Below are positions 35,220 through 42,435 of a stretch of DNA of 57,531 nucleotides, piece by piece. The first letter of the stretch is position 1. Every line of letters starts with the position of its first letter. The notes beneath the pieces are model-generated. The model saw only the letters and a program-made list of their open reading frames with translations. It was not told where the DNA came from and made no database searches. Source of the stretch: CAYONM01 sp964405325 (GTDB lineage Bacteria > Planctomycetota > UBA11346); assembly GCA_964405325.1 (NCBI GenBank), contig CAYONM010000002.1:1-57531 (forward strand), written 5' to 3'. The position numbers and the translations under genes are program-made.

Positions 35220-36524
35220 TCAATCTCCTTGTCGTTTCTGCCATCGATCCAGGCCATGCACGGCACGAGCGGCAGCACCCCGGGCTGCCATCCAGGCCTG
35301 CCGACCAGCCGCGGCGACGCAAGCGCGGCGGTCCGGATCGGTGGCGAGCTCCCGCAGAATGGTGTCGATGGTCTCGGGATGCATTTCCACCACACCATCG
35401 GCGGCCCGCAACAAGGCCATGGCATCGGGAAAATTACTGGTGTCCCAACCAACAATCGTGCAACAGCCGTTGGCGACAGCTTCCAACATATTCTGCCCAT
35501 GGCGGCCGGAACCCAGACTCCCCCCAACCACGGCCATCGCTGCAAGTTGATACAGCGCACCCAGATGGCCGATCTCATCGACAATCAACACCTTGTCACC
35601 GCCCTCGGGCAAAGGCAGGTCGGCCAGCGCGGTACAACGGGCGGCAACGCCCAATTGCTGGCACAGCCCCTGCAGCTGCGCGCCACGCTCGGGATGCCGC
35701 GGACAGATGATCAGCCGCCACGCCGCACCCCAGCCCAGCCAGCTCTTGATCAGGGCCTGCTCTTCGCCGGCCGAAGTCGATGCGACCAGAAAGATCGGAC
35801 GGGAATCCGTCGCCAAGCCCAAACGCCGCCGCTGTTGCTGCCCGGCCAGGACATCGACCGGCTTGACCAGATCCGCCTTAAGCGAGCCGGGTATCTGCAC
35901 CTCGCGCACTCCCAACGCCCGCAACCGTGCCGCCCAGGCCGCATTCTGCGCCTGCGCCAGATGGATACTGCCAAACACCGGCCCCAACAACGACGGCAGG
36001 CGAGCGTAGCCGCGGAAACTGCGTTCGGAAAGACGCGCATTCAATAAAATCACAGGCAGATTACGCTGCTGGCAGGTAAGCAGGAATTGCGGCCACAGCT
36101 CCAGTTCCAGCAGGATCACCCGCGCTGGCCGATGCAAATCGAGAAAACGACGCACCGCCCATGGGCTGTCGAAGGGAAAGAAACGCCGCCGATGATCGGG
36201 AAAGGCACCGGCAGCGGCGGCCCAACCGGTATCGGTACTGGTGGTGATCAGGCAGGGCGCACCGAACAGGCGCTCGAGCTCCGGCACCAACAGACGCATC
36301 AATTGCACCTCACCCATGCTGACCCCGTGGATCAGGGTGCAGCCGGCCGGTGCCGGTGCCGAGGCCCCACTCCACTTGCTGCTCACACCCACCAAGGGCC
36401 GGGCGCGCTTGGCGAGCCGGACCGCCAACAGCGGCAGCGCGAACAGCAACGCGAACAGATAGAGCGCGCTCAGCAGACCGCGGTGCTGGCGCAGGGACGC
36501 TTGGCAAAACGGCCGCAACGCCAT
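35220..36524 (-). CDS. waaA: 3-deoxy-D-manno-octulosonic acid (Kdo) transferase
   Basis: The protein has 434 residues and adds Kdo to lipid A precursor at the inner membrane. The N-terminal anchor LYLFALLFALPLLAVRLAKR and IHGVSMGEVQLMRLLVPELE carry the conserved glutamate. ITTSTDTGW, PFDSPWAVRRFLD and LLELELWPQFL, then NARLSERSFRGYARL, are family landmarks. The C-terminal glycosyltransferase fold has GGSLGSGRHGQNMLEAVANG with the nucleotide-binding HGQN(P)LE motif. ATG 36524 follows coaC by 4 nt with gaggtg as ribosome site. It is strong evidence for an LPS-type outer membrane. Confidence 0.93.
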   Translation of the reverse strand: MALRPFCQASLRQHRGLLSALYLFALLFALPLLAVRLAKRARPLVGVSSKWSGASAPAPAGCTLIHGVSMGEVQLMRLLVPELERLFGAPCLITTSTDTGWAAAAGAFPDHRRRFFPFDSPWAVRRFLDLHRPARVILLELELWPQFLLTCQQRNLPVILLNARLSERSFRGYARLPSLLGPVFGSIHLAQAQNAAWAARLRALGVREVQIPGSLKADLVKPVDVLAGQQQRRRLGLATDSRPIFLVASTSAGEEQALIKSWLGWGAAWRLIICPRHPERGAQLQGLCQQLGVAARCTALADLPLPEGGDKVLIVDEIGHLGALYQLAAMAVVGGSLGSGRHGQNMLEAVANGCCTIVGWDTSNFPDAMALLRAADGVVEMHPETIDTILRELATDPDRRACVAAAGRQAWMAARGAAARAVHGLDRWQKRQGD

Positions 36525-36528
36525 CACC

Positions 36529-37059
36529 TCAAACCACTTCAACACCGAGCAGCTGGACGATCCGCGTCGGATCGGGCATGCGCCCGGCTCCTTGTTCACC
36601 ACAAGCCAGCAGACCGCTATCGGGTTCGATGATCCGGACTCCAGCCGCTTGCAGGTTGCGGATATGCCCCTGCACCACCGGTTTGGCCAACATCACGCTG
36701 TTCATCGCCGGCGCCATCCAGATGGGCTTGTCGGTTTCCAGGGCCAGATACAGGGTGCTCAGCAGATCGTCGGCCAGGCCCAGGGCGCACTTCGCCAGGA
36801 AGTTGGCCGTCGCCGGCGCGATCAGCAGGGCCTCGGCCCAGCGCGCCTGATCAATGTGCGGAATGCTGCCATCATCGGTCCACAGGCTGTGGTAGACCCG
36901 GTGCTCGCTGACCGTGCTCAGCGCCGCATCGGCGACCAGCTCCGCCGCCGCCACGGTGCGGACGCAGCGCACCTCATGCCCCGCCGCGCGCAAGGCACGG
37001 ACTAGTTCGGGAGCCTTGTAGGCGGCAATGCCGCCGCTGATACCGAGCAGGATTCGCAT
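36529..37059 (-). CDS. coaC: Phosphopantothenoylcysteine decarboxylase domain protein (stand-alone CoaC)
   Basis: The protein has 176 residues. It is a flavoprotein of the HFCD family: RILLGISGGIAAYKAPELVR, the catalytic-histidine segment PHIDQARWAEALLIAPATAN, LSTLYLALETDKPIWMAPAM with MNSVM (the PxMNxxM motif), and GLLACGEQGAGRM with the active cysteine. It decarboxylates 4'-phosphopantothenoylcysteine in coenzyme A synthesis. The ligase half is encoded separately at 25208-25870. ATG 37059 gives the normal start. It heads the coaC-waaA-membrane protein cluster, an unusual pairing. Confidence 0.9.
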   Translation of the reverse strand: MRILLGISGGIAAYKAPELVRALRAAGHEVRCVRTVAAAELVADAALSTVSEHRVYHSLWTDDGSIPHIDQARWAEALLIAPATANFLAKCALGLADDLLSTLYLALETDKPIWMAPAMNSVMLAKPVVQGHIRNLQAAGVRIIEPDSGLLACGEQGAGRMPDPTRIVQLLGVEVV

Positions 37060-37566
37060 TCGCGCATGCTGCGGGAGAAGCCACGACAGGCAATCGCGGG
37101 CAAGGGCTTCAGGCCCGAACTGCGCCAAGCTGCCCAAGGAGGGCCGAGTGTAGAGCGTAGAGATCAGCCCCCTTGCAACGTCCACCATTTACCGACCACC
37201 TGGCATATTGCGGCACCGATTTGAAACGGCCTTCCCAGAAGGCACCAGAACAGCCGTCTTCCTTGTTTGCCCGTTTGGCGATATCTTCCTTCAGCGCTTT
37301 CATGATCCAGCCGAGGTCAGCCAATCGTTCACGCCAGATTTCCACCTGCGCCGTATTGGCAACGAGGTCGTCCATTACCTCAGGCCTGGGCTCCACCGGA
37401 CGACCATCGACCCCCGTTCCTTTGGCTTTGCTTCATGGCTTCTTTGGCTTTGGCTTCTCGCTTTCTTTTTCTTGTCCGCGTCAACTGTGCAGCCGGGGCT
37501 GGCAGCTGCCAGGCCGTGGGCATCGCCGATCCAGAGGCCGATCACCGCGCCAGGTGGCTCGGGTGA
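37060..37566. other. Repeat-derived and remnant-bearing gap between coaC and the AraC fragment
   Basis: There is no intact gene. It includes the RAYT transposase remnant (about 37215-37396, minus strand) and a low-complexity stretch rich in tggcttt/cttctt repeats at about 37420-37470. The first ~130 bp should hold the coaC promoter. I could not assign boxes. Confidence 0.5.
37215..37396 (-). pseudogene. Fragment of a REP-associated (Y1/IS200-like) tyrosine transposase
   Basis: The minus-strand reading VEIWRERLADLGWIMKALKE followed by DIAKRANKEDGCSGAFWEGR and FKSV matches a signature segment of RAYT transposases. There the pattern W(F/I)M+xLxExIAR+ANxEDG+xGxFWExRFKS lies in the second half of the ~300-residue enzyme. 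The catalytic HUH motif and tyrosine are absent, so only about 60 residues survive. Flanks on both sides are non-homologous. Confidence 0.75.
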
Positions 37567-38070
37567 TCGGCATGGGGGGAACGCCTAGCTGGCCAAAGCT
37601 TCGCTTTCGTCGCTGAACGAGGGTTCGAGCTGCGGCATCGCGATCGCCAGCCGGATCCGGCGGCCGCCGGCAGTGTGCTGCACGCGGGCCTGATCCTGCT
37701 CGCCGACATCGTGCGGGAGCACCGCAGCGGCAACATTCGCCGCCAGGCGCGTATCGATGCCTGTCTGGAATTGATCGAACTCCACCTGACCGACCACGAC
37801 CTGTCGGTGGGCGAATTATCACGACAGCTTGATTGTCATCCTGATTATTTATCAGCGTTGTTTCGGCGCGAACGACAGCAGAGCCTGGTCGGCCACATCA
37901 CCGCCCGCCGGCTGGAGCTGGCGCAGCGCCTCCTGCGCCAGAGCCAGCTCCGGATCAACCAGATCGCCTGGGTCAGCGGCTATCGCGATCCGGCCTATTT
38001 CTCCCGCCTGTTCCGCAAACAGACCGGCATGTCGCCACAGGACTATCGGCTTGGTGCCGCGCAGGCCTGA
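37567..38070 (+). pseudogene. AraC-family regulator, C-terminal fragment
   Basis: The open frame (about 167 residues, no convincing start codon) ends with a complete AraC DNA-binding domain. The first helix-turn-helix is LSVGELSRQLDCHPDYLSAL. After FRRERQQSLVGHITARRLEL the second includes INQIAWVSGYRDPAYFSRLF and ends at FRKQTGMSPQDYR. The usual N-terminal sugar-binding cupin half is missing, and the frame is closed upstream by a stop at 37564. It is wedged between RAYT and IS66 remnants, so I call it a truncated gene. Expression from an internal GTG at 37675 cannot be excluded. Confidence 0.7.
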
Positions 38071-38079
38071 GAAAGCAGC

Positions 38080-38510
38080 GCCGCGCATGCGCCCAGCACG
38101 CCAGACGGAGGAGTCCGGTGAATTTGGTGATGTTATTGTAGCCGGCATAGCCGTCGGCCATGTAGAAATATCCGATGGAGTCGCGGGTCAACTTGCCGTC
38201 GTCGTCATCGGGATCGACGTCGGGCGGATCGACCTCCGGCGGCGGTGGGTCGGGATCACTGGCAGTGATGTCGGCGAACATCGCTTCGATGTGTTTGGCA
38301 GCACGTGATGGCCCGAAGCGGATCACAACGTTGCCGTCAGCTGCGAAGAGCACGTAATAACCACGTTTACGCACCAGGCGCCCGACTTTCTCGTCGTAAT
38401 CCTGATAGGGCATCGGGGTCTCGTCGACGTGCAGAAGTGGCACATCTCTGATGGCCGCGAACATGGCTTGGACTATCGACGCGAAAAAGGGTTCGGCCTG
38501 GCCGCAGCAG
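38080..38510 (-). pseudogene. IS66-family transposase internal fragment
   Basis: The minus strand reads IVQAMFAAIRDVPLLHVDET with PMPY next, then GYYVLFAADGNVVIRFGPSR, MADGYAGYNN and LRLACWAHARRCF. These are the core DDE_Tnp_IS66 signatures: HxDET with the first catalytic aspartate, DGYxGYN, and CWAHARRxF. The N-terminal zinc finger/HTH and the C-terminal glutamate region are missing. An acidic proline-rich insert (DPDPPPPEVDPP) lies inside. The fragment abuts the ~155-bp palindromic repeat. Confidence 0.8.
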
Positions 38511-38531
38511 CCCCTCCTATCGTTAACACTA

Positions 38532-38689
38532 AGGGTGCGGAAAGAAATAAACGTTACAGATCGCGCAGAGATTTTGTCGATCCTTCAAGGCGCGAAGAGT
38601 GAGCATATCGGGCATATGTGAGCGATAAGCAACGCAGAAGGGTGGCAAAAGATCAAGCGAAATGTAATGTTTATTTTTTGACGGGCCCG
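38532..38689. repeat. Full-length ~155-bp palindromic dispersed repeat (copy B)
   Basis: It begins agggtgcgg and ends gacgggccc. The first 27 bases and the reverse complement of the last 27 match at about 20 positions, including AAATAAAC.TTACA, so it has imperfect terminal inverted repeats. A small catat...atatg hairpin sits in the middle. The left arm is repeated at the window end (57482-57531), the body at 49268-49407 and the right two thirds at 1-90. No target duplication is evident. Confidence 0.85.
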
Positions 38690-38745
38690 AACCGGCGCCG
38701 AAAACGTCCTCCGTGAGAAACTGCCTCAGCAATCGAACTGCAGCA

Positions 38746-39576
38746 CTAACCATCCCTCGTGCCAAAGCCCTGCCGCCAGGCCCGCGGCGAACAACCGAGA
38801 TGCTTGCGAAACAATTTACTGAAATGGAAAGCGTCGTCGTAACCGACGCGGGCCGCAATCTCGCTGATGCTCAGGTTGGGATTGCCCAGCAACAACACCG
38901 CATGTCGCAGTCGCAGTTGGATGCAGTAGGCCATGGGTGCAATACCGAAGGCGGCCTGGAATCGGGTACTGTAATGCGCCTTGGACAAATCGGCCATGGC
39001 CGCAAGCCCGCCCACATCCAAGGCCTCCCGGAAATGCGCCTCGATATGCCATTTGCTGCGCAGCAGCGGCTCGGGAATGCTACCGGCATCGCTGGCGTCG
39101 GTCAGGCGGCGAACGTGCTGCAGCAGAATGCAGAACAAGTGCACCATGATCCGGGTATCGGCGCCTTCGCTGCGATCGAGTTCGCCGCGCAGCAGCTGCC
39201 ACCAACCATCGCATTCGTGCTGAGCCGGCAGAGCCAACGGATGCTTCAATGGCAAACGGCTGTCGGTCAGCCAGCCGGGTACTTCGTGCCCCAGGCAACG
39301 CAGCCAATGATGCCGAAACCGACGCTCCGGATGACCATAATGCAAAGGCGTATGTGGCGGCCAGATGAGGAAACTCGGCGCCGGCAGATCCACGGTCTGG
39401 CCATCGATCACGGCACTGGTGTCACTGAGGAACAGCACCAGCAACCACTCCGGTGAACCCGCCGGCTCGCGGTAGAGCCCCTCGTAGACGAAATCGATCC
39501 CCAAGGAGGTGCAGCGGAAATCGACCGCGGCAGGATCGTCGGGCAGCGGCAAGAAAGTACTGTAGGACGTCGCCAT
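38746..39576 (-). CDS. AraC-family transcriptional regulator
   Basis: The protein has 276 residues. An N-terminal cupin-like sensor region (VDLPAPSFLIWPPHTPLHYG) is followed by a C-terminal AraC DNA-binding domain with two helix-turn-helix units: MADLSKAHYSTRFQAAFG with IAPMAYCIQLRLRHA, and LSISEIAARVGYDDAFHFSK with LFRKHLGCSPRAWRQ. ATG 39576 is chosen over one 17 codons upstream because ctggag precedes it. It is divergent from the dehydrogenase gene with 109 bp between the starts, so it probably regulates that gene and itself, in response to a sugar-like effector. Confidence 0.88.
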   Translation of the reverse strand: MATSYSTFLPLPDDPAAVDFRCTSLGIDFVYEGLYREPAGSPEWLLVLFLSDTSAVIDGQTVDLPAPSFLIWPPHTPLHYGHPERRFRHHWLRCLGHEVPGWLTDSRLPLKHPLALPAQHECDGWWQLLRGELDRSEGADTRIMVHLFCILLQHVRRLTDASDAGSIPEPLLRSKWHIEAHFREALDVGGLAAMADLSKAHYSTRFQAAFGIAPMAYCIQLRLRHAVLLLGNPNLSISEIAARVGYDDAFHFSKLFRKHLGCSPRAWRQGFGTRDG

Positions 39577-39685
39577 GCCGAAGGATGCTCCAGGTGGCCA
39601 GGAATTCTGTCCATGTTTTATCGGCAATCCATGCCATACTCAGATGCAGGCGATCGCAGGAAAACACGGTTGCCAGGAGTCCATC

Positions 39686-40666
39686 ATGCACGCCAAAGCC
39701 CTCTGCTGCGTTGCCACCAAAACCGTTGCCGTCCAGGACATCGAACTGCCCGATCAGCTACAAGCCGGTGAGATCCTGGTGGAAAAACGCTACTGCGGTA
39801 TTTCCCCCGGCACCGATCGCCGCTGCCTGAGCCAGGCCACGGCCGACAACACCCCCTACATCATGGGCTACAGCTCAGTGGGTGTGGTCAGCGCTGTTGG
39901 CGAGGGCGTCCAGATGCCGATCGGGCGCAAGGTCTTCTGCGGTGGCAGCAAGCACGTCAGCATGACCAGCATGTGGGGCGCCTACACCAGCCACGCCATT
40001 GTCGATGCCGACAGCTTGGTGCCGGTACCCGAGACCGTCGACTTGCGCCATGCCGCGTTGACCAAGCTGGGGGCCATCGCCTACCACGGTGTTCGCCAGG
40101 CCAAACCCATGCCACATGAGCGCATCGCCGTGATCGGCCTGGGCATCATCGGCCAATTGGCGGCTCGTCTGTATCAGATGACCGGTGCCCAGGTGGTGGC
40201 GGCCGATCCGCAAGAGAAACGCCAACAAGCGGCCGCCGCCCAGGGCGTCGGCATCGCCACCGGCTCAGACCTGAAAGCCGCTTTTGCCCCGCATTTTCCC
40301 GACGGTGCCGATCTGGTGGTGGATGCCACTGGTCATCCCAAGGTGCTCAACCAATCCGCCACTCTGCTGAAGGACCTGCCCTGGGACGACGCCCCACGCC
40401 CCGGCCCGCGCCTGCTGCTGCAAGGCAGCTATCCCGGCAATATCGAACTGGACTATCAGACCGTGTTCATGTGCCAGGCGCCGATCCTCATCCCCCGCGA
40501 CAGCCAACGCCCCGACTTTGAAGCGTTCCTGGATTTCATCGCCCGCGGCAAACTGGACGTGAACGACCTGACCCAAGACGTCCGGCCGGTGGCCCAGGCC
40601 CAGGCCGCCTACGACGATCTGGACAAACCAGACGCGCCGTCGCTGACGACGCTATTGGAGTGGTGA
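39686..40666 (+). CDS. MDR-superfamily (alcohol/polyol dehydrogenase-like) oxidoreductase
   Basis: The protein has 326 residues. The N-terminal GroES-like domain (GEILVEKRYCGISPGTDRRC and then IMGYSSVGVVSAVGEGVQ) and the Rossmann motif IAVIGLGIIGQLAARL define a medium-chain dehydrogenase. The catalytic-zinc Cys/His set of classical ADH is not evident (GTDR and GYSS replace C/GHE), so it is likely zinc-independent. ATG 39686 follows a caggag site. Divergent AraC control suggests a role in sugar or polyol use. A plus-strand terminator follows at 40690-40730. Substrate unknown. Confidence 0.8.
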   Translation: MHAKALCCVATKTVAVQDIELPDQLQAGEILVEKRYCGISPGTDRRCLSQATADNTPYIMGYSSVGVVSAVGEGVQMPIGRKVFCGGSKHVSMTSMWGAYTSHAIVDADSLVPVPETVDLRHAALTKLGAIAYHGVRQAKPMPHERIAVIGLGIIGQLAARLYQMTGAQVVAADPQEKRQQAAAAQGVGIATGSDLKAAFAPHFPDGADLVVDATGHPKVLNQSATLLKDLPWDDAPRPGPRLLLQGSYPGNIELDYQTVFMCQAPILIPRDSQRPDFEAFLDFIARGKLDVNDLTQDVRPVAQAQAAYDDLDKPDAPSLTTLLEW

Positions 40667-40689
40667 CGGCAAGACCGACGCCGCCATGC

Positions 40690-40730
40690 AACCAACAGCC
40701 CCCGGCCAGATGGACCGGGGGCTGTTGGTT
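40690..40730. terminator. Bidirectional terminator between the dehydrogenase and thyA
   Basis: The perfect inverted repeat aaccaacagcccccgg / ccgggggctgttggtt has a 9-nt loop and lies between convergent genes that end at 40666 (+) and 40758 (-). There is no long U-tract, but the position and a 16-bp stem support a shared terminator. Confidence 0.75.
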
Positions 40731-40757
40731 GCCGCACTGATCCCATCGAGTAGCCCG

Positions 40758-41606
40758 CTACACCGATACCACCGCCTTGATATGCGGCCAAGGGTCGTAG
40801 TCGCTGAGCGAGAAATGCTCGAAGCGGAAATCGAACAGATCGGTGATCGATGGTTCCAGGCGCATCGTCGGCAACGCTCGTGGTTCGCGTCCAAGCTGCA
40901 ATCGTGCCTGGTCGAAATGATTATTATACAGATGCGCGTCACCCAAGGTGTGGACGAAATCCCCCGGCTGCAGCTGGCTGACTTGGGCCGCCATCATGGT
41001 CAACAGGGCGTAGCTGGCGATGTTGAAGGGCACGCCCAGGAAGACATCGGCGGAACGCTGGTAGAGTTGACAACTCAGGCGTCGATTTTTCGTATCGACG
41101 TAGAACTGGAACAGGGTGTGGCAGGGCGGCAGGGCCACCTGTTCCGCTTCCTGAGGATTCCAGCCGCTGACGATCAGGCGCCGACTGTGGGGATTGCGCC
41201 GGAGCTCGTCGATCACCCAGCTGATCTGATCGAAGCCATCAGCCTGGTAGCTGCCATCTTTGCGCGGTGTAGCGCCGTAATTGCGCCACTGGTGGCCGTA
41301 AACCGGACCCAGGTCACCTTCGGCGCGACCAAAACGGGCACACTGCTCGGTGGTGGCCCATTCATTCCAGATCCGAACGCCGACCTCCTGCAGAGGGGCC
41401 ACCTGGGTGGAGCCGCTGAGGAACCACAGCAGTTCATGGATGATGGATTTCAGGTGCAACTTCTTGGTGGTCAGCAGCGGGAAGCCACGACTCAGGTCAA
41501 AACGCATCTGATGCCCGAACACGCTGCGGGTGCCGGTGCCGGTACGGTCGTCGCGGTCCACACCCTCGTCGAGGATGCGCTGGAGAAGATCAAGGTAAGC
41601 CTGCAT
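40758..41606 (-). CDS. thyA: Thymidylate synthase
   Basis: The protein has 282 residues and converts dUMP to dTMP with methylene-tetrahydrofolate. Visible are RDDRTGTGTRSVFG (phosphate-binding arginine loop), FPLLTTKKLHLKSIIHELLW, the catalytic cysteine in LPPCHTLFQFYV, the QRSADVFLGVPFNIASYALL segment and DAHLYNNHFDQ. The length is normal and complete. It stands alone, with a repeat-containing 829-bp gap upstream. Confidence 0.97.
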   Translation of the reverse strand: MQAYLDLLQRILDEGVDRDDRTGTGTRSVFGHQMRFDLSRGFPLLTTKKLHLKSIIHELLWFLSGSTQVAPLQEVGVRIWNEWATTEQCARFGRAEGDLGPVYGHQWRNYGATPRKDGSYQADGFDQISWVIDELRRNPHSRRLIVSGWNPQEAEQVALPPCHTLFQFYVDTKNRRLSCQLYQRSADVFLGVPFNIASYALLTMMAAQVSQLQPGDFVHTLGDAHLYNNHFDQARLQLGREPRALPTMRLEPSITDLFDFRFEHFSLSDYDPWPHIKAVVSV

Positions 41607-41689
41607 GCCCGGCAGTCTGGGGCTGGCAGCGGCCAGGAAAGCGGGGGCCGAGGAAGCGAGCGAATCTCGACCAAGACCAAGGTCCCAGC

Positions 41690-41725
41690 CGGATTATCGG
41701 GGGAATACGGATTATCGGGGGAATA
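41690..41725. repeat. 18-bp unit repeated twice in tandem upstream of thyA
   Basis: The unit cggattatcgggggaata occurs at 41690-41707 and, directly adjacent and identical, at 41708-41725. It lies 84-119 bp upstream of the thyA start on the minus strand. It could be a regulatory site or a slippage product. Confidence 0.8.
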
Positions 41726-41907
41726 TGGCGCGCGAGGACCTGCGCTCCGCACCTCCTACCAAGCAACGGCTTTCGGCGATCGGGTGTAGCCGCAGCGTGC
41801 TGTATCGGGATCTTTCCCGACGCATACCCCGTTGGGGTTGAAAAAGACGGGGGATCAGATCCCCGGTCGCCGCAGACGGCAAGCCTGGGGACCATGTCCC
41901 GAAAAAC

Positions 41908-42253
41908 CTGGCCATTACCCACAAATCGAGAGCACAACGATGGGCTGCACAGAGGCCAGTAGAGGCCACAGCGGTTTTGGTTATTCCGAGGTAACGACTG
42001 GTCTGTCCTCAGGCGCCATCGGATGCTCGGTGCCGGCCCACCCGGAGCGCGAGGCCCTGCCTCGCAGGCAGCACAGAGATCGGCGCTGATCACCGGATGT
42101 TCCTGATGTCTTGAACGAGCACGGTTGCCGAGCTTGCGCCGCATGGCGACGCGCTCCGTGGGTGTGCTGCGCGCGCTGATGGCGAGAACCCTCTGTGTCT
42201 CTGAGCCTCTCTGTGTCGCTATCTGGTTCGGCTGACTTGTGGGTAATGGCCAG
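41908..42253. mobile_element. Non-autonomous transposable element (MITE-like), copy 2, 346 bp
   Basis: The ends are inverted copies of CTGGCCATTACCCACAARTC, the same 20-bp terminus as the element at 20520-20720. The perfect 10-bp direct repeat cccgaaaaac flanks it at 41898-41907 and 42254-42263. The interior is unrelated to copy 1, longer, encodes no transposase, and contains 'cacagag/ctctgtg' type sequence near both ends. Same termini and same duplication length with different content suggest cargo-swapping derivatives of one parental insertion sequence. Confidence 0.85.
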
Positions 42254-42435
42254 CCCGAAAAACCGGCTACCCCACAACGAAGCTGCGTCAGATAAGGCCC
42301 GTTCAGCAGTCGCTCGGTTACATCAAGCCACAGTCATGCGTGCAGCAGGCAAGTCACGACGCAGGAGCGTGGAACCGAAACCCGACTGGCGGATGCGAGG
42401 GACGTCGCGAGGGGGCAGCACCCCCCCCCCTCTGA

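Larger units (their letters stand above)
41607..42435. other. 829-bp gene-free region with tandem repeat, palindromes and a MITE
   Basis: No gene is convincing. From left: the 18-bp tandem repeat at 41690-41725 in the thyA upstream region; an accccgttggggtt palindrome near 41827-41840; ggggatcagatcccc at about 41851; ggggaccatgtccc at about 41887; the MITE at 41908-42253 with target duplication; and a tail ending in ten cytosines near 42421. Confidence 0.7.

Noticed and set aside
38529..38858. Short reading frames inside the ~155-bp repeat (ending MLTLRALKDRQNLCAIC on the minus strand, also seen at 49 kb)
   Set aside because: The frame is shared only because the DNA repeat is shared. Its start and flanks differ between copies and there is no ribosome site, so I treat it as a non-coding repeat.
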